DNA of 64,000 bases from Corella eumyota. Its lineage: Eukaryota; Chordata; Ascidiacea; Phlebobranchia; Corellidae. Shown one piece after another: positions 11,115 to 24,100 of the stretch. The stretch lies in the NCBI GenBank assembly GCA_963082875.1, contig OY720098.1, forward strand, positions 6,324,001 to 6,388,000, in the 5' to 3' direction. Position numbers and translations under genes: made by a program. The notes beneath the pieces were generated by a model. The model had not been told where the DNA came from. It was given only the letters and a program-made list of their open reading frames with translations, and did no database searches. How positions within the stretch are numbered: position 1 is the first letter of the stretch; each line of letters begins with the position of its first letter.

Positions 11115-14100
11115 TCTGTTTAGCTATTATAAATCCCTTCGTAATACACCATTTATTATATTTGTCCAGTTTCTGTTAAAATTATCGAAATAATGTTTAT
11201 TGTTGTGTACGATAATTTTCCCGCGTCTGTATTAACTTCACAACTATTCAATCACAACACTTGAGTTTTCGAACCAATCACATTTATATGATATTTATGG
11301 AAATTAACATTCAGACAAAAACATTTATTTATAACTAGACGACACATAATAATTTGCTTTTACTTTTTAATATAGCTAATATAACCATAAATCACATAGT
11401 GCCACAATAGGATGCATGACTGCATTACAACCTATAACGTTAAGATTTCGACAACTTGTAAACAGATTAAATGCCTGATTTTGTCCAATTAAAATGTATC
11501 CCACATTCTGACGTCATTAATGGTTTGTTTTACATATTATTATGGATACAGTTTCCCACAAAGGATGTGATTTCAAATTGGCTTGGAAAATCGAATATAA
11601 ATTACCTAATTAGTTTTCTTAAAGTTAATGTTATATTATATAATACAATATTTTAGATTGTAAATGTGTGACTATAAACCTATGGCGTTCTTTTATTTTC
11701 AAAAAATTATAAATTGATAATCAGTATGTTTGATATGGAATAAACAATGTCTTTACTAACCAATTTGCAGGCACAGTCTGCAATAAAGGTCTGGAACTTA
11801 TAACTTTGAATTCAATATTGGCACGGACGGAAATACACTTAAACCAGGTGGCTTTAAACATCGATAGCCATTAGCCACAAGTCGAGTCGTATCGCTTATT
11901 GATGTGCAACAGATAACTAAAACTTGATAGGTCTATGAATAGGGTCGTATCAATCACAATTCACTACACAGATACGCGAATTTCCCAGTGCATCTGACAA
12001 CGACATAAACATGTACTTGACCTCGTGTCTTTGTGGTAAATGGGGTAACATGTAAAAGTACGGCGCACTCCCATTTACCGCTAGCTATTGTCACGCAACT
12101 CGTCATGCCGATTTAAAATAACAGCGTAAACGAAACGAGACGTTGAAAGAAATAATTTTTGCGACAAGTTTAAGATATGTCTCGCATTGATTTTAATTAT
12201 TCTGTGAATATCGCTAGCGCTAAATAATTCCCATGGCAAGATATTAGACCGCAACGAATGACAATTACCACGAACAAGGAAACACAAAGCATTAGATTGA
12301 AATATAGCGTTATGGTTTGTTTCATAAATAAGAAAAATATTATTCACAACGAATTTTGTAAACCAAGTGCATATGTCGCGTAATACGAACACATTTTTTT
12401 TTAAATTGATTTTCTATGCACCATACATTATATTCCTAATAAAGTAATCAATTTGGTAGCATCGTGTACGGACATTACCCCTAAAAACTCGTGTTTTTAA
12501 GAAAAATGGGTCAGTTAGGTATTAGGTTTTCTGATAGGAGTTGGTTCGACATAATTTCTTATCTACGTGACACTTAAACAAACCTTATCACTTTTTAATA
12601 CAGAAGCACGTAAACTGCTTTAATTGAAAAGTTTTGAATCAAGCAAATGCACACGAGTTTTGATAAGAAAATCGAGAACAATTTTTTAATACCAGTTTTT
12701 TGAACAAGTGAAAATTATTTTGGGTATTTTTTGATAGAGTAAACCACATATTTACCTAATTCTTTGTCTTAAATGACTCAAAAATAAAAATCAATAAAAA
12801 TGTTTCTTGTTTACAACGCGTTAACGTCCAAAAAAAAATCGCCAATTGTGTTAACGTTTATAAAAATAAAAAACGACTGTTTTTATTCCCTTTGTCTACG
12901 AAAGTGCCTTCCATGTAACAAGATAGTATAAAACGAAATCAGATGTTTTACAGGGTAAAACATGTATAGTTGTGTACAAGTTTCACATTGTAACTCGGTA
13001 GTAAGACCACACTACAGTTTCTTAAATCAAGTTGTTATGTAAACAGGGTTCATGTTTTGGGATGCAATATTGTCTCTTTATCTTTTTGTAAAACACGGCG
13101 TGGGAGACAAATTCCTTTGCATCTCTAATTATTGTTGTTGAATTGGTGGATATAAATATATAAAAAAATAACAATTCCATTTATTTTTGCAGTTATGAAA
13201 ATGCTACTATTCGTACACTTAACTCATTTTCTTATTTACTGAAAATATTTTTACACAAGTTAAAACTTTATTGCAGAATTACAATAAATATAAAAAAAAA
13301 CATTTTTTTTACTATTATTAAGTTAAAAAAGAACAAATAAATATATTTTTTTTAGTAAATATATATTTTTTTAAAACCTAACCTTGAGTAATTCAAATGT
13401 AAACAAGATTTTTTCCATTTGTTTTCTCTGTAGATCTCACCGAAAACCATTAATTACTCTATTGGGTTAGATCAAACAACGATTAAAAATTCAAAAGAAA
13501 GTGTAAATTGACACTAAATATAAAGAGATCAATTAAAATCAAAAGGATGTTAGTGTTTGTATCAATTACAGTAATGAGGCGTCGGCATAATTGTTAGATA
13601 GACAACTTAAATAGATTTAAAGTAAGCAGGCCCCTGACTAAGTCAATATCCGATGTTGTCATTCATGTTTGCTTGAAAGCACCTCGGTAATATAGATCCT
13701 ATTTGAGTAACTTTGTTATCCCAAATAAATATAAGTAAAGCAGAATTACCGATATACATAACGTTTAAAATTCAATACTATATTATAAGAAATAATGCTT
13801 TAAGTTACTGTTTAAACAACAAGCTTTTGTAAAGAACGCATGACGCAAGATTTTACATAAAATAACCCAAAGTAGCTTAAACTTTTTATAAACCACACGT
13901 TTGTGAGTTTAGGCATTTTCGTCACAAACCCGAACACAAAACCCTATTTTTTTCATTCGATTGGTCATAATTGAATTTAAATAAGCAATCGATTGACTCA
14001 AGATATCTTGATCGATGTTATTTAAATAGTAGTCAGCGTATTAAGCTAACTGTAATAACATAAAGTTTTGGTGGTTTTATTTTCTTTGTTTATCACGTTG

Positions 14101-17100
14101 CGAATATTTTTGTTTATGTTGCCGAACGTCGTAATTTAAAAAAAATATATAAGGTAGGCAAAAAAAATATAGAGTAAATATTATTATTAAACACGAAAAG
14201 TTGCGTTTTTAGAAAGTAGCTCAGATACATTTGAATTATTTTTTATATTATTTCAAAAAAGTTGGACTGTTTTAAACTGCGATAATGGAGTTTTAAACAA
14301 AAATCCAGCGAATCTTATTGAACAGCTTTGAATCAGCAGGGGTTTTTAGGCATACCTAAAACAAACAATAAGTTGTACAACAAATTAACAAATGTTGGAT
14401 ATCACGTTACAATACTACCCTGTAGATAACTACCGGTTGTATTTGTTAATCCTGAAATAATGCAATTAATGCAGATAAATCACCGTTTATTTAACAACAC
14501 GTTGTCGTTGTATTATTACTGTGTAACGAATGGGATTATAGGATTACAGAACCTTGTAAAAACTTGAAGATGATTTTATAACAGATTTCTCACATAAAAA
14601 ATTTTTTTATGTAAAATTCTGTAAAACTAAATTGATTTTTAGTTTTTTATTTTTGATTTCTTATGTTTTGTTTAATCAGACCCAAAACTGAAAATTTTTA
14701 TATATTGTCGCCTGACTCAAAGTAAGAATATAAACTATTCTTTTAAATGGTTTACTTTTAGAAATTAACCCATGTAAACAACTTATTTTCGTTTTGCAGT
14801 GCACAAATGCAACATAGTTAATATATTTTTACAGCAATTACCCTTTAAAATAACTTTACAATTTTAGTATAATACGGTTAAATAAAAAAATATATTTTAG
14901 GTCCAAAAAGTTTATTTTTTCTACAATCATATGCCAATTATTACTTAACTTATCTCTAAACAAGATCCAAAAAGCGGTCAATTTTAAACGGTCAATTACA
15001 GTGAATATCTATAATTGGTTGGTCAGGGATTTAAATAAATATTAGAACGGCCTGCATTGGAACGAATGTAACTTTATCGTGGTTTAAAATATTGGGTTGC
15101 AACCTAGTTTTAGGATTCGATATATTACAAAGAAAGAAAAATGATTATCAAAACACACCCCTGAAGGCCCTTTGCGTATCTTGTTTCCAACTTTACATCG
15201 GGCAAACGTAAAGCTTTAAAGCAATAATTGCCCAAAAATTAGATTTTTTTTCTGACTTTTTAATCCTAAAAATCCAAAGATTTCGGTTGACAAGATTAAG
15301 TTGTGTTATTGAATCTTATTGAACTATAGGCCTTAGGTAGTAAAAAATATACGTTGTTAGGTAACTTACTTATAACAAATAAAGCACTGGTATTGGTATA
15401 AATTTAAAAATAAAATACAATGACCTGTTTTATGGTTTGTTTAATAAACAGTCGACGCCACAATAAGTTTTGCAGGGGCATTAAACAAACAGATTCAAGG
15501 TATTAAACTACTTTGGCAATTCAAAACATCACCTCCAAAAACAATACCTGTGTTTACTTAATTTGTGCACACAATTAGGTACTGTAGGTTTTCAAAAGAT
15601 TAACCCATTTAGTTCTTTTACTTGCATGGTTAGTGTTTAATTTAAACAAACTTGTAGTTTAAAACAATGTCTTTTTAATTTACATACAAAAAGCAAAATT
15701 TAAAATACATTTGTAGTATACAATATGACCGAAATTTCTTGTATACATTTTTGTAAAAATATTTTTTACAAAAACTAATATAGACACCATTAATATCTTA
15801 AACCCGAAAATATAAATTGCAATTTTAAGTAATTGTAATCCAAATTACACATTACTCAAATACTTTTAAATAGTAATAACTAACAATTAAAAAACACAAA
15901 TTCTACAACGCAGTAAAAAGACTTGGTTACTTTGTCTATGTAAGAAATTGGTCGCGAATTGCTAAAACAACATGCCCAGTTGAGCCAGTACTTTTTGTTT
16001 TATCAAGCGAGAAATAAGACGTTGAAATCCAGTGGATGTTTTTATAAGGTTAGGCCTCGATAAGTTTTAGTACCAAGATTATTTTGCATTGTGTTAAAAT
16101 AAATGATTGATATTTTATTAAGTACTTCCGTACTGTACAACTTAATTGTGATTAATTAGGATTTTTTGACGCTCTTTGAAGAAATTTTTATATTGAAATA
16201 AAAAATTGCAAAATTTGATACCATCCTATAACGAAAAAAATAAACTTTGCCAAGTATTTTTCGTAATCAAATACCCATAAATATTTTATTGACCTTATGA
16301 CAAAAATTTAAATTTATTTTTTTAGATGTATAATATTAATTAAATTTTCTTGACATTTTTCCGCAAAGTTTGGATCGATTTTTATTTAAATTATATACCT
16401 CGCGATTGACTGAATAGATTGACTTCGATATATGGTATAAGGTTTAATTATAAATGAAAAACATCATTTGACAAAGAAAAAACATTTTCTTATTGTACCC
16501 TGTTGTTTACAAATTACAGATATCTAAATTTAAAAATTAGGGTGTTCAGATTTAGACGCGTGTCTATAGTATGTTGAACACGAAAATGAACAAAGGCTGT
16601 ATTCAAAAAATTAGCCATACAAGAGTAGTTGTACATATTGTTTGTAAACCAATTATTTTGCTGCATCAGAATTTTGCGTTGCGAACAATGACCGTGATTT
16701 GCTCGATAATTATCGGATTATTAAAACGCGCGTGCCCGCTAAAACGATCAAAGCTCCCTTATTCACGACCCGTCGCCTTTGTTTCGCTTGATAATTTCAC
16801 ACTTAGCGGCGTCTAAAATAAAGGACCTGAGAACTAATGAGTCTCTGCATGCGAGGATTGCCTTTTTCTTTACGTAAACGCGAGACTGTATTGTTTTGGT
16901 TGAAGATAAGAATTCGTCGATTTGAAGATAGATCATTCATTTACGTTTTGCCTTCCCGGTGGACATCGAGTCTTTTGCGTAAATTACGCCAGAAAATTCG
17001 GAATAATTTCGGTAGATTTAGCGAATAGTTTACGAGGTTATTTCAAAGTAAATTTACATAAAATTAAAGACAAAATAAGAAAAAGTAGAAGAAGAAAATG

Positions 17101-20100
17101 AGTTATTAAAAGAAAAAGTGGTATTTGCGTAAGTGTTTTATTATAACTCAGACAACAAAAAATATAAATCTACAGCGCCAAACTTTGTTTTTAATAAAAT
17201 TAATAAGAGGCATGGTTACCAAAATATTTTGGATACAAACAGACTAGGTTGATATTTATAGTTTGACGAACAATACTCAGTGTGTTATTACAAATTTTGT
17301 TGTTTCTCGCTCGATTGGAAATCGTACAACAGTACCCGTGGCATCTAATTAAAATTGCATTCAAAACAATGAGATCGGAAAACTCCGAGCCAATAAAAAG
17401 ATCGAACGAAACGGGAACGCACAATAGACAGCCTTACATAGCTTAAGGGCGGGCGTTATAACTCGAAGTTTGTAATATTTTGACGTGCGCGAAGACGGAC
17501 GAGCGTTTTCCGAAGTCCGATTTTTTACCCCGAAATCGTTGTAAGATTTTGCCGACATTGTGTATAATATGCAGGGTGTTACTAGGTGACAATTAGCAGA
17601 CAATAGATTACTTCGATTCGATATCAGGTAGCTATTTTTTGACATCTGTGATCGTTTATGATAGCCAGATGTTGAATATATAAAATTGTAGCACTTCGAT
17701 CTAATAAATCACTTGACTAAAATTAAGTGATTTCTTTTAACTTTAAAGCGATGGTAATTATTGGCCCAGTTTAACTAACGACGTCACAATAAAGGTTTAA
17801 AATCAAATTTGTATTTGATTTTGTTCGTTCTTGAACTATATGAAGAAAACAGTCGAAGTTAAAAGAGGTTTAATGACCGTTATCGACTTTTTAAAACAGA
17901 ATAATTTAATTTATTATATTTTGCTTCGGATTTTAGAGATTTTTACATAAAAGTTTTTGTAATCAAATTATGAGAAAACATTTACTGGAATAAAATACAA
18001 AAGTTCTCATTTAATAGTATTCAGCAAAATTCAAGATAAAAAAAAAATCAACTCAAAACAGGTGAGTGAGTGTATTGCACTATTTATCTCGGCTTTATCT
18101 TGCTACTTGAGTTTTATTTTCACATTTCAACTCAACCGCGCAAGGCAGGGTGTTCGCTTACGATTGATGACGTCAAGATAGTGACGTAACACAACACGGG
18201 AGGGAAACAAGTTTTAAGGTTGATAAATGTCCCGAAAGCAATATTATTTTTAATTTGAAAAATAACGTAATAAAAAATGTCATTTGCGCAACTTAATTTT
18301 TAGACAATATTTATTACCTGTGTATTTATAAGTGCGAACAACCCGCCAACAGTTTTTTTAAGTCAATTGTTCTGCGTGATAAATAGCACCAAATTGCAAA
18401 GCGTCGCACAAATTTAACCCTTTAACGACGGTATGGCCCAATTTCAAAAACAAAGTAAGCACAATCATCAGTAAATTTAAATCACCTTTTGTGGCGTACA
18501 AACAGGTCTACGCTAGCTGCTCAAATAACGTCGTTTGCGGAGTTTGGTTAAGGCGGAAACGTAAAGTTATCTTAAGTCACGGCCCGTTGCAAATTTACTG
18601 GGTCAAATTGACGGCAAAGTGGGGTAAAATGCAGCAGAGCGTGACCAATTCACCCAAGTAAAGGGGTTAGTGGTTTAAGGAGTGTTCGCAGTGACATCTG
18701 CTTCCGATAAAGTAAACATCAACAGTTTTAAAAAAAGAAGAGTTTTTATTAAGTGCGTGCATTTATATTCAAGATGCTGCTACATAATTTAATAACATCA
18801 ACGGCAAATTACTAATTTCTTTAAAAAGAATACCAAACGGTCTACAAAATATATATTGTTTGATATATTTTCTGTCGGTACAGTTGTATTCAAATTGTCC
18901 GAATGAAGTTAGCAATAATCGATAAAAAGTTCATCTGTATTGAAGCGTACGTTTGAGTTATTGGGTTTCTAATTTCGCTAAGTAAACCAAAGCGATCGAG
19001 GTCGCCCGTAATTTATTGCCGCCCTTCGTATCATTTTGCAGCTCGTAAATTATTCTGTTGTACGTTTTGTTAAAAATTTATAATGAATTCACAACATCGG
19101 CAACACCAAATTGGTTGGTGAAAATATTTTTGAGTAATTGAAAATACAAGTTATTTTGTGGTCTAATAAACAAAATTGTGTAAATTTTCCCATCAAACAA
19201 CGCTCCAAAAAATTGTTGAAACATTGTTAAAGGTGAATTTGTATAAAAACATTGTTTAAATGTGACTGTCAGTATGGTTAATTAAGTGTGGTAAAAGGCG
19301 AGGTATATAAAAAACAAGGTGAAAAAGGGAGATATTCCCACGATAAAAAAAAACGGGAAAAGTTGTGAACTTTCCAACATATTGTCACTTACTCCCGTCA
19401 CGTTAAAAACGGGCGCTAAATAATTGATGCTGCCGTGATCATTACTCGATTGATGACGTCATAATGAAATCAACGTCGCAAAAAGACACGTGACCGGTTC
19501 GAAAGGGTGGATAATTGCTGTTGGGTGGAGTTAGTTAATTAGTGATCGTAAAAACGTTTTTGGTTATTCGAACAACTCGTAAACGACACTTAAATGCATT
19601 TTATCTGTTTTCAAAATTTAATTTAAGCATCCGCAGCACGCGACTACCCAACACAAGACTTTACCGTAATTTATAATTGACATTATTATGAGTTCCAGCC
19701 AATGGTTTGACGGTTTACACAACAAAATTATAAGATAGTTAACCTGCGATAATTAAGGGTGATCGAATTAACGAATTTATCTCCAGAGGCTAATGTTGTT
19801 GCCCAAAATATAATTTTAATAGTGCGGATCCGCAAATTTCGGTACTACGTGGATAATTAACTTTCTATGCAACTCAATTAAATTTTCGAGTATTTTCAAT
19901 TATTTTTTTTCGTATTTTCGGTTTTCTTTTCGTTCAAATCAGAACCAAGTTACGTAAAAAAATATCGATTTCCGCGTGTTGTAATATGCAATGTTTTTAC
20001 GTTGGTCAAACCCGCGATTGTATTAGCCTACTAAGCAGTTGTTTTTCAGCTAGCAAGTCTTTATTTTCCACGCTCGTGTTACTTTAACTTTATTTGCACA

Positions 20101-21135
20101 ACACTTACGCAGTCGAAGTAACGAATTGTGGCATGATTCACACTCAAACTTCATTACCAGATACCCAACTGCGCGATCGCACTTTTCAATTAGCGCAAAA
20201 AAAAGATTTCTTTTATTTGTTGCCAACATGATTCTCACGGTATCTGATTACGTCATCAATGGTGGGTCCAATGGCGTAGGGGGCTAACTGGTCACTCCAG
20301 TTGTCAAACAAAACACTGACCCCCTTAAACCAATGTTTATAGAAAAGATAATTAAAATTTTTTGTCGTTACTTAAATAAAAAAAATCCGTCTAAAAATCA
20401 AAACCATTAACTCATGAGAATTTAATTTGACAATACTTAGAACTGGATTAAAAATGAATTAATTATTAATAGTTAGGCGAATCATGCATCAGGTCGAAAA
20501 GTTACATGTACTGGACATATGTTTATTACGATACTTAATTCCCACAGTACAGTCGGCTGTCCAGATTTGTTACCATTGTTATTCGCAATGCCGCCACATG
20601 TATTGCATGGACTCCAACGCCGAAAATTACAAAAGGGGAATCATGCATGCGTGCACTTGGGTCTGGCGCCTCCAATAACAAAGCCCGTAAGCTGAAAACA
20701 TACCCGATCTGGTGCTATTGTACTGCGCACACGCAACTCTATTTTCGAGTCTCACTCTGCTTTGCGACAAACACTCGAATCTATATCGAGTTCATTACAG
20801 AGTCGAGGTGGTTAATTCGTGCATTTTCGAGTAGGGTTAAGAGTTGGACGCGGACCGGTAGGCTTACAGTCGTGTGAATTGTTACTAGAACTAAACCAAG
20901 CAAAGTCAAAGGTTTAAACCGCAATATAAGGGTTAAAAAGGCCAAGTTTACTTAAAACCGATGTTTCGTTACGGGATTTAGGCTTGTCTAATTGAGCCAC
21001 GCTGTATAAACTTGGAGTAAGATAGGTCGAGGCCTATGTCTGTTAACGCCAATATATACAAAGGAAAATATAAGTTAAGAAACAAATATACGCAGATGCT
21101 TTAACATAATTTCCTTGTCTTACAGGTTAATAGTT
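11115..21135. other. Ten-kilobase non-coding region upstream of protocadherin
   Basis: No frame here has domain-like content or a consistent exon chain. The left part (about 11-16 kb) is very AT-rich. From about 16.5 kb to 20.9 kb there is more CpG and GC, with many short palindromes and several TGACGTCA or TGACGT sites (near 18170, 19450). This fits cis-regulatory DNA for the protocadherin gene and possibly 5' UTR exons. The protocadherin start exon is preceded by a splice acceptor (TTACAG ending at 21125), so at least one upstream non-coding exon or a trans-spliced leader is expected. One candidate exon end is the GT donor near 20860, but that is only a guess. Confidence 0.5.
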
Positions 21136-24100
21136 ATGGTGTTTCTCCTCTCAACACACCACATGGTCGGGCTTTTCTTTGTATTTTTACAACTGATATC
21201 GTTATGTCAATGCACGACAAGAAGTACCTACGATCTCAGGGTAGTCTTGGATGAAGAAAGTCCTCAAGGTAAATTCACAAGTTTAAGTTTAAAATTTAAT
21301 AACAATTAAAAATTCAAAATATTTGAAGGTTGTAATTTTATTATTTTAAATATCTACTATTTTTTATTATGTATAGGAACCGTCGTTGCCGATATGATTA
21401 ATATTTTCGGGCTTTTATGGAGCGACCGAGACGGAAGGACGTTTAAACTTCTCGAACAAAAGATAACGTCATCTTCTTCCCATTTAAGCTCGTCTTCTGC
21501 CAACAAAAGAAAGCTAGTCCAATTAGACGACAGAACTGGAATGATAACGTTACGCCATCGGATTGACAGAGAAAAAGAATGCGGAAGATCGAAAGAATGT
21601 ATCATTATTGTACAGGTAATCTAGTTTGAATATTAAATAAAGGGACTCAAAAAACAGCGATTGTCGCAGATACAATTATTTTTGCGTTAGCGATATATAA
21701 TTACGATGTCATATTAATTATTCACGTCCTCAATTCAAGAAATGTATCGAAGTGGATTTAATGTGATAGTGGCTAGTATTTGTGTTTTTACAGATAATTC
21801 TTTTTCAGGGTTTATTGTTTGTATAGAAAATTATATAATGTAATATTTATTACATCCCAACCCCTGTCATTTACCTATTAGACTGGTTAAAATCGATTTG
21901 TTTTTCATTTTATCTGTCATCTATAAAATATTTTTAGAAAAAAAAATTTTAATAAAATCAGAAAAAAGGATATTACTAAAAATGTGTCCTACAAAATAAA
22001 TTTTGTCTTGAAATTTACCACAAAGGAGTACCCACAAGATGTCACAAAACATTTATTAACAGTTAATCTTACTATTACAGGCTGTTATGTTACCACAACG
22101 TGTTTTCTCGCTTCTTAATCTCGAGATAGTTATTCGCGACATCAACGACCACACGCCAACCTTTCCCGTTCGCCCAATCGAAGTCAATGTTAGTGAGAGC
22201 GTCAACGTCGGTGACGTCATCAGTCTCGATCAATACCAAGCACGTGACTTGGACTCAGGTGCGAGATATTTGCAAACTTTAATAATAAATGATATTAGAG
22301 AAAGATATTAAATTTTGAACACAAACCAAAATTTGTTTAACAAAAAAACATTATTTTTCCCATGTTTTAAAGGAATACTATATGCTTATAAGATGGCACT
22401 TAACAATTCAAGCTTTAAAACTCTATTCCTGAATTAAAGTATTACCTGGCGTATATTATGCCAATAAGATTAATGGCCTGAAAATTACGTGTTTAAACCT
22501 AATACCTTTCCACAGGAAACAACTCTGTAATTGAATATTCCTTGGCTACGAACGAATATATGGGCCTCAACCAGTTTGTAGACGAAGTCGGAAGACCGCA
22601 TTTACAACTTGTAGTTAAAGACAACCTAGGTTGGTATTGCTTTATGCGTTGCAAATAAAAACGCATTTTTTTTATGTACTATCTAATTTTGAAAATAATA
22701 TGCAAGAATAATCATATCACAGGAATATAATTGCATCACCAATCTAATTTTCTTGCTATTTTTACCTACTTTGCAAAAATGTGGTCAAATAAATGCATAT
22801 TATCTATGACATTATATTACATTAGGGAAGGCGTATTATGTTGTCTTATCCATAATCAAATAGCTTGTGCCTCTCTGCACGTAGAATGCTTCGAAGATAA
22901 GACTGTATTACTTTGCTACATCTGATTGACTATTGGGTTATTTAGGGTTATAGATCTTTATCAAACGTAATAAATATTTTATTTTGTAAAAAAAAAACTT
23001 AGATTATGAAGAAAAGCACGTTCACCATCTTACACTTACCGCAACCGATAAAGGCAACCCACCACGAACCGACCACGTGACCGTTCGAGTCCACGTGACC
23101 GACGCAAACGACAACAGTCCCGTGTTCGAAGAGTCCGAATATTTGGTCGCGCTCCGGGAGAACATGAGGCCCGGAAATGTAATCACACACGTGCGAGCCA
23201 CGGATTCGGATAGCGGGGTCAACGGAATGGTGCGATATTATCTCGCAGATGAATCGGGAGGACGGGGTCAAGGGTTAAAGCCACTTGTAACTGTCAATGA
23301 TAAATCGGGGGCCGTTTCGTTAAGGGAGAAGCTTGATCGAGAACAACATGACGGGTAAGTGAAAAAATCAAGTTCCTACGACAAATTAAATTTATTAAAG
23401 ATTTAGAGATGTACTTTTGTTGAACACTTGTTAATTATATTTTAAACATTTAGAATAAAAATTCTCATTGAAGCCAGCGATATGAGCAAAACAAAAAAGC
23501 GAACTGCCCGAACTTGGTTAATTCTTAACGTCGAGGACGTAAATGACAATTCACCTACCATCAAAGTTAACTTTATTGTCGATTCAGATGACTCCACTGG
23601 TAATTTAACAACTAAAATATATTAAAAGAATCTTTTTGATTTATTTAGTTATAATTTACCCCTTGTTTGGTCATTTTAAACTAAACCTTTCTTCCATTTG
23701 TTTAGCTTACATTTCCGAAGCTTCTCCCATCGGAACTTACGTTGCTTACGTCAGTGCATCCGATGCCGATCATAGCAGCAACGGTGACGTCACAACTACC
23801 ATAGCAACAAAACGATTCAATGAGCAAGGTAAAAAACAATACGGAAATCAAAACAGTTATCTTTATATATCAATCCTATTAGTAAACTCTTAAAAGAAAA
23901 TAATATCTTAAATTTGTTTACATTTCCTATGTTGTTACGGATCAAGAAATAGGCCAATGTTCATATCTAATCACAAAGCTAGCAAAGCATAACATATAAT
24001 GACATAATTGGGTTTGTTTAGGGTTGTATTATGGCGATAGTGGGCTGTTTATGCTGGCGAATGATGGTCTGATAGGCACTAGTCAAACTTTGGACAGAGA

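Noticed and set aside
12081-12392. A 103-codon open frame on the minus strand in the long non-coding region
   Set aside because: No domain, no splice partners and AT-driven composition; isolated frames of this size are expected by chance in 10 kb.
16571-17645. Several overlapping frames of 60-95 codons on both strands
   Set aside because: They overlap each other in different frames, show no family motifs and have no consistent exon chain. The segment is only somewhat richer in GC.
20484-20877. Two plus-strand frames just upstream of the protocadherin
   Set aside because: Not in phase with the first coding exon, no signal peptide, no cadherin features. The area could still be a 5' UTR exon.
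21115-21135. Earlier start for the protocadherin
   Set aside because: The upstream in-frame codon is TTG and lies before the splice acceptor that ends at 21125. The ATG at 21136 opens a good signal peptide.
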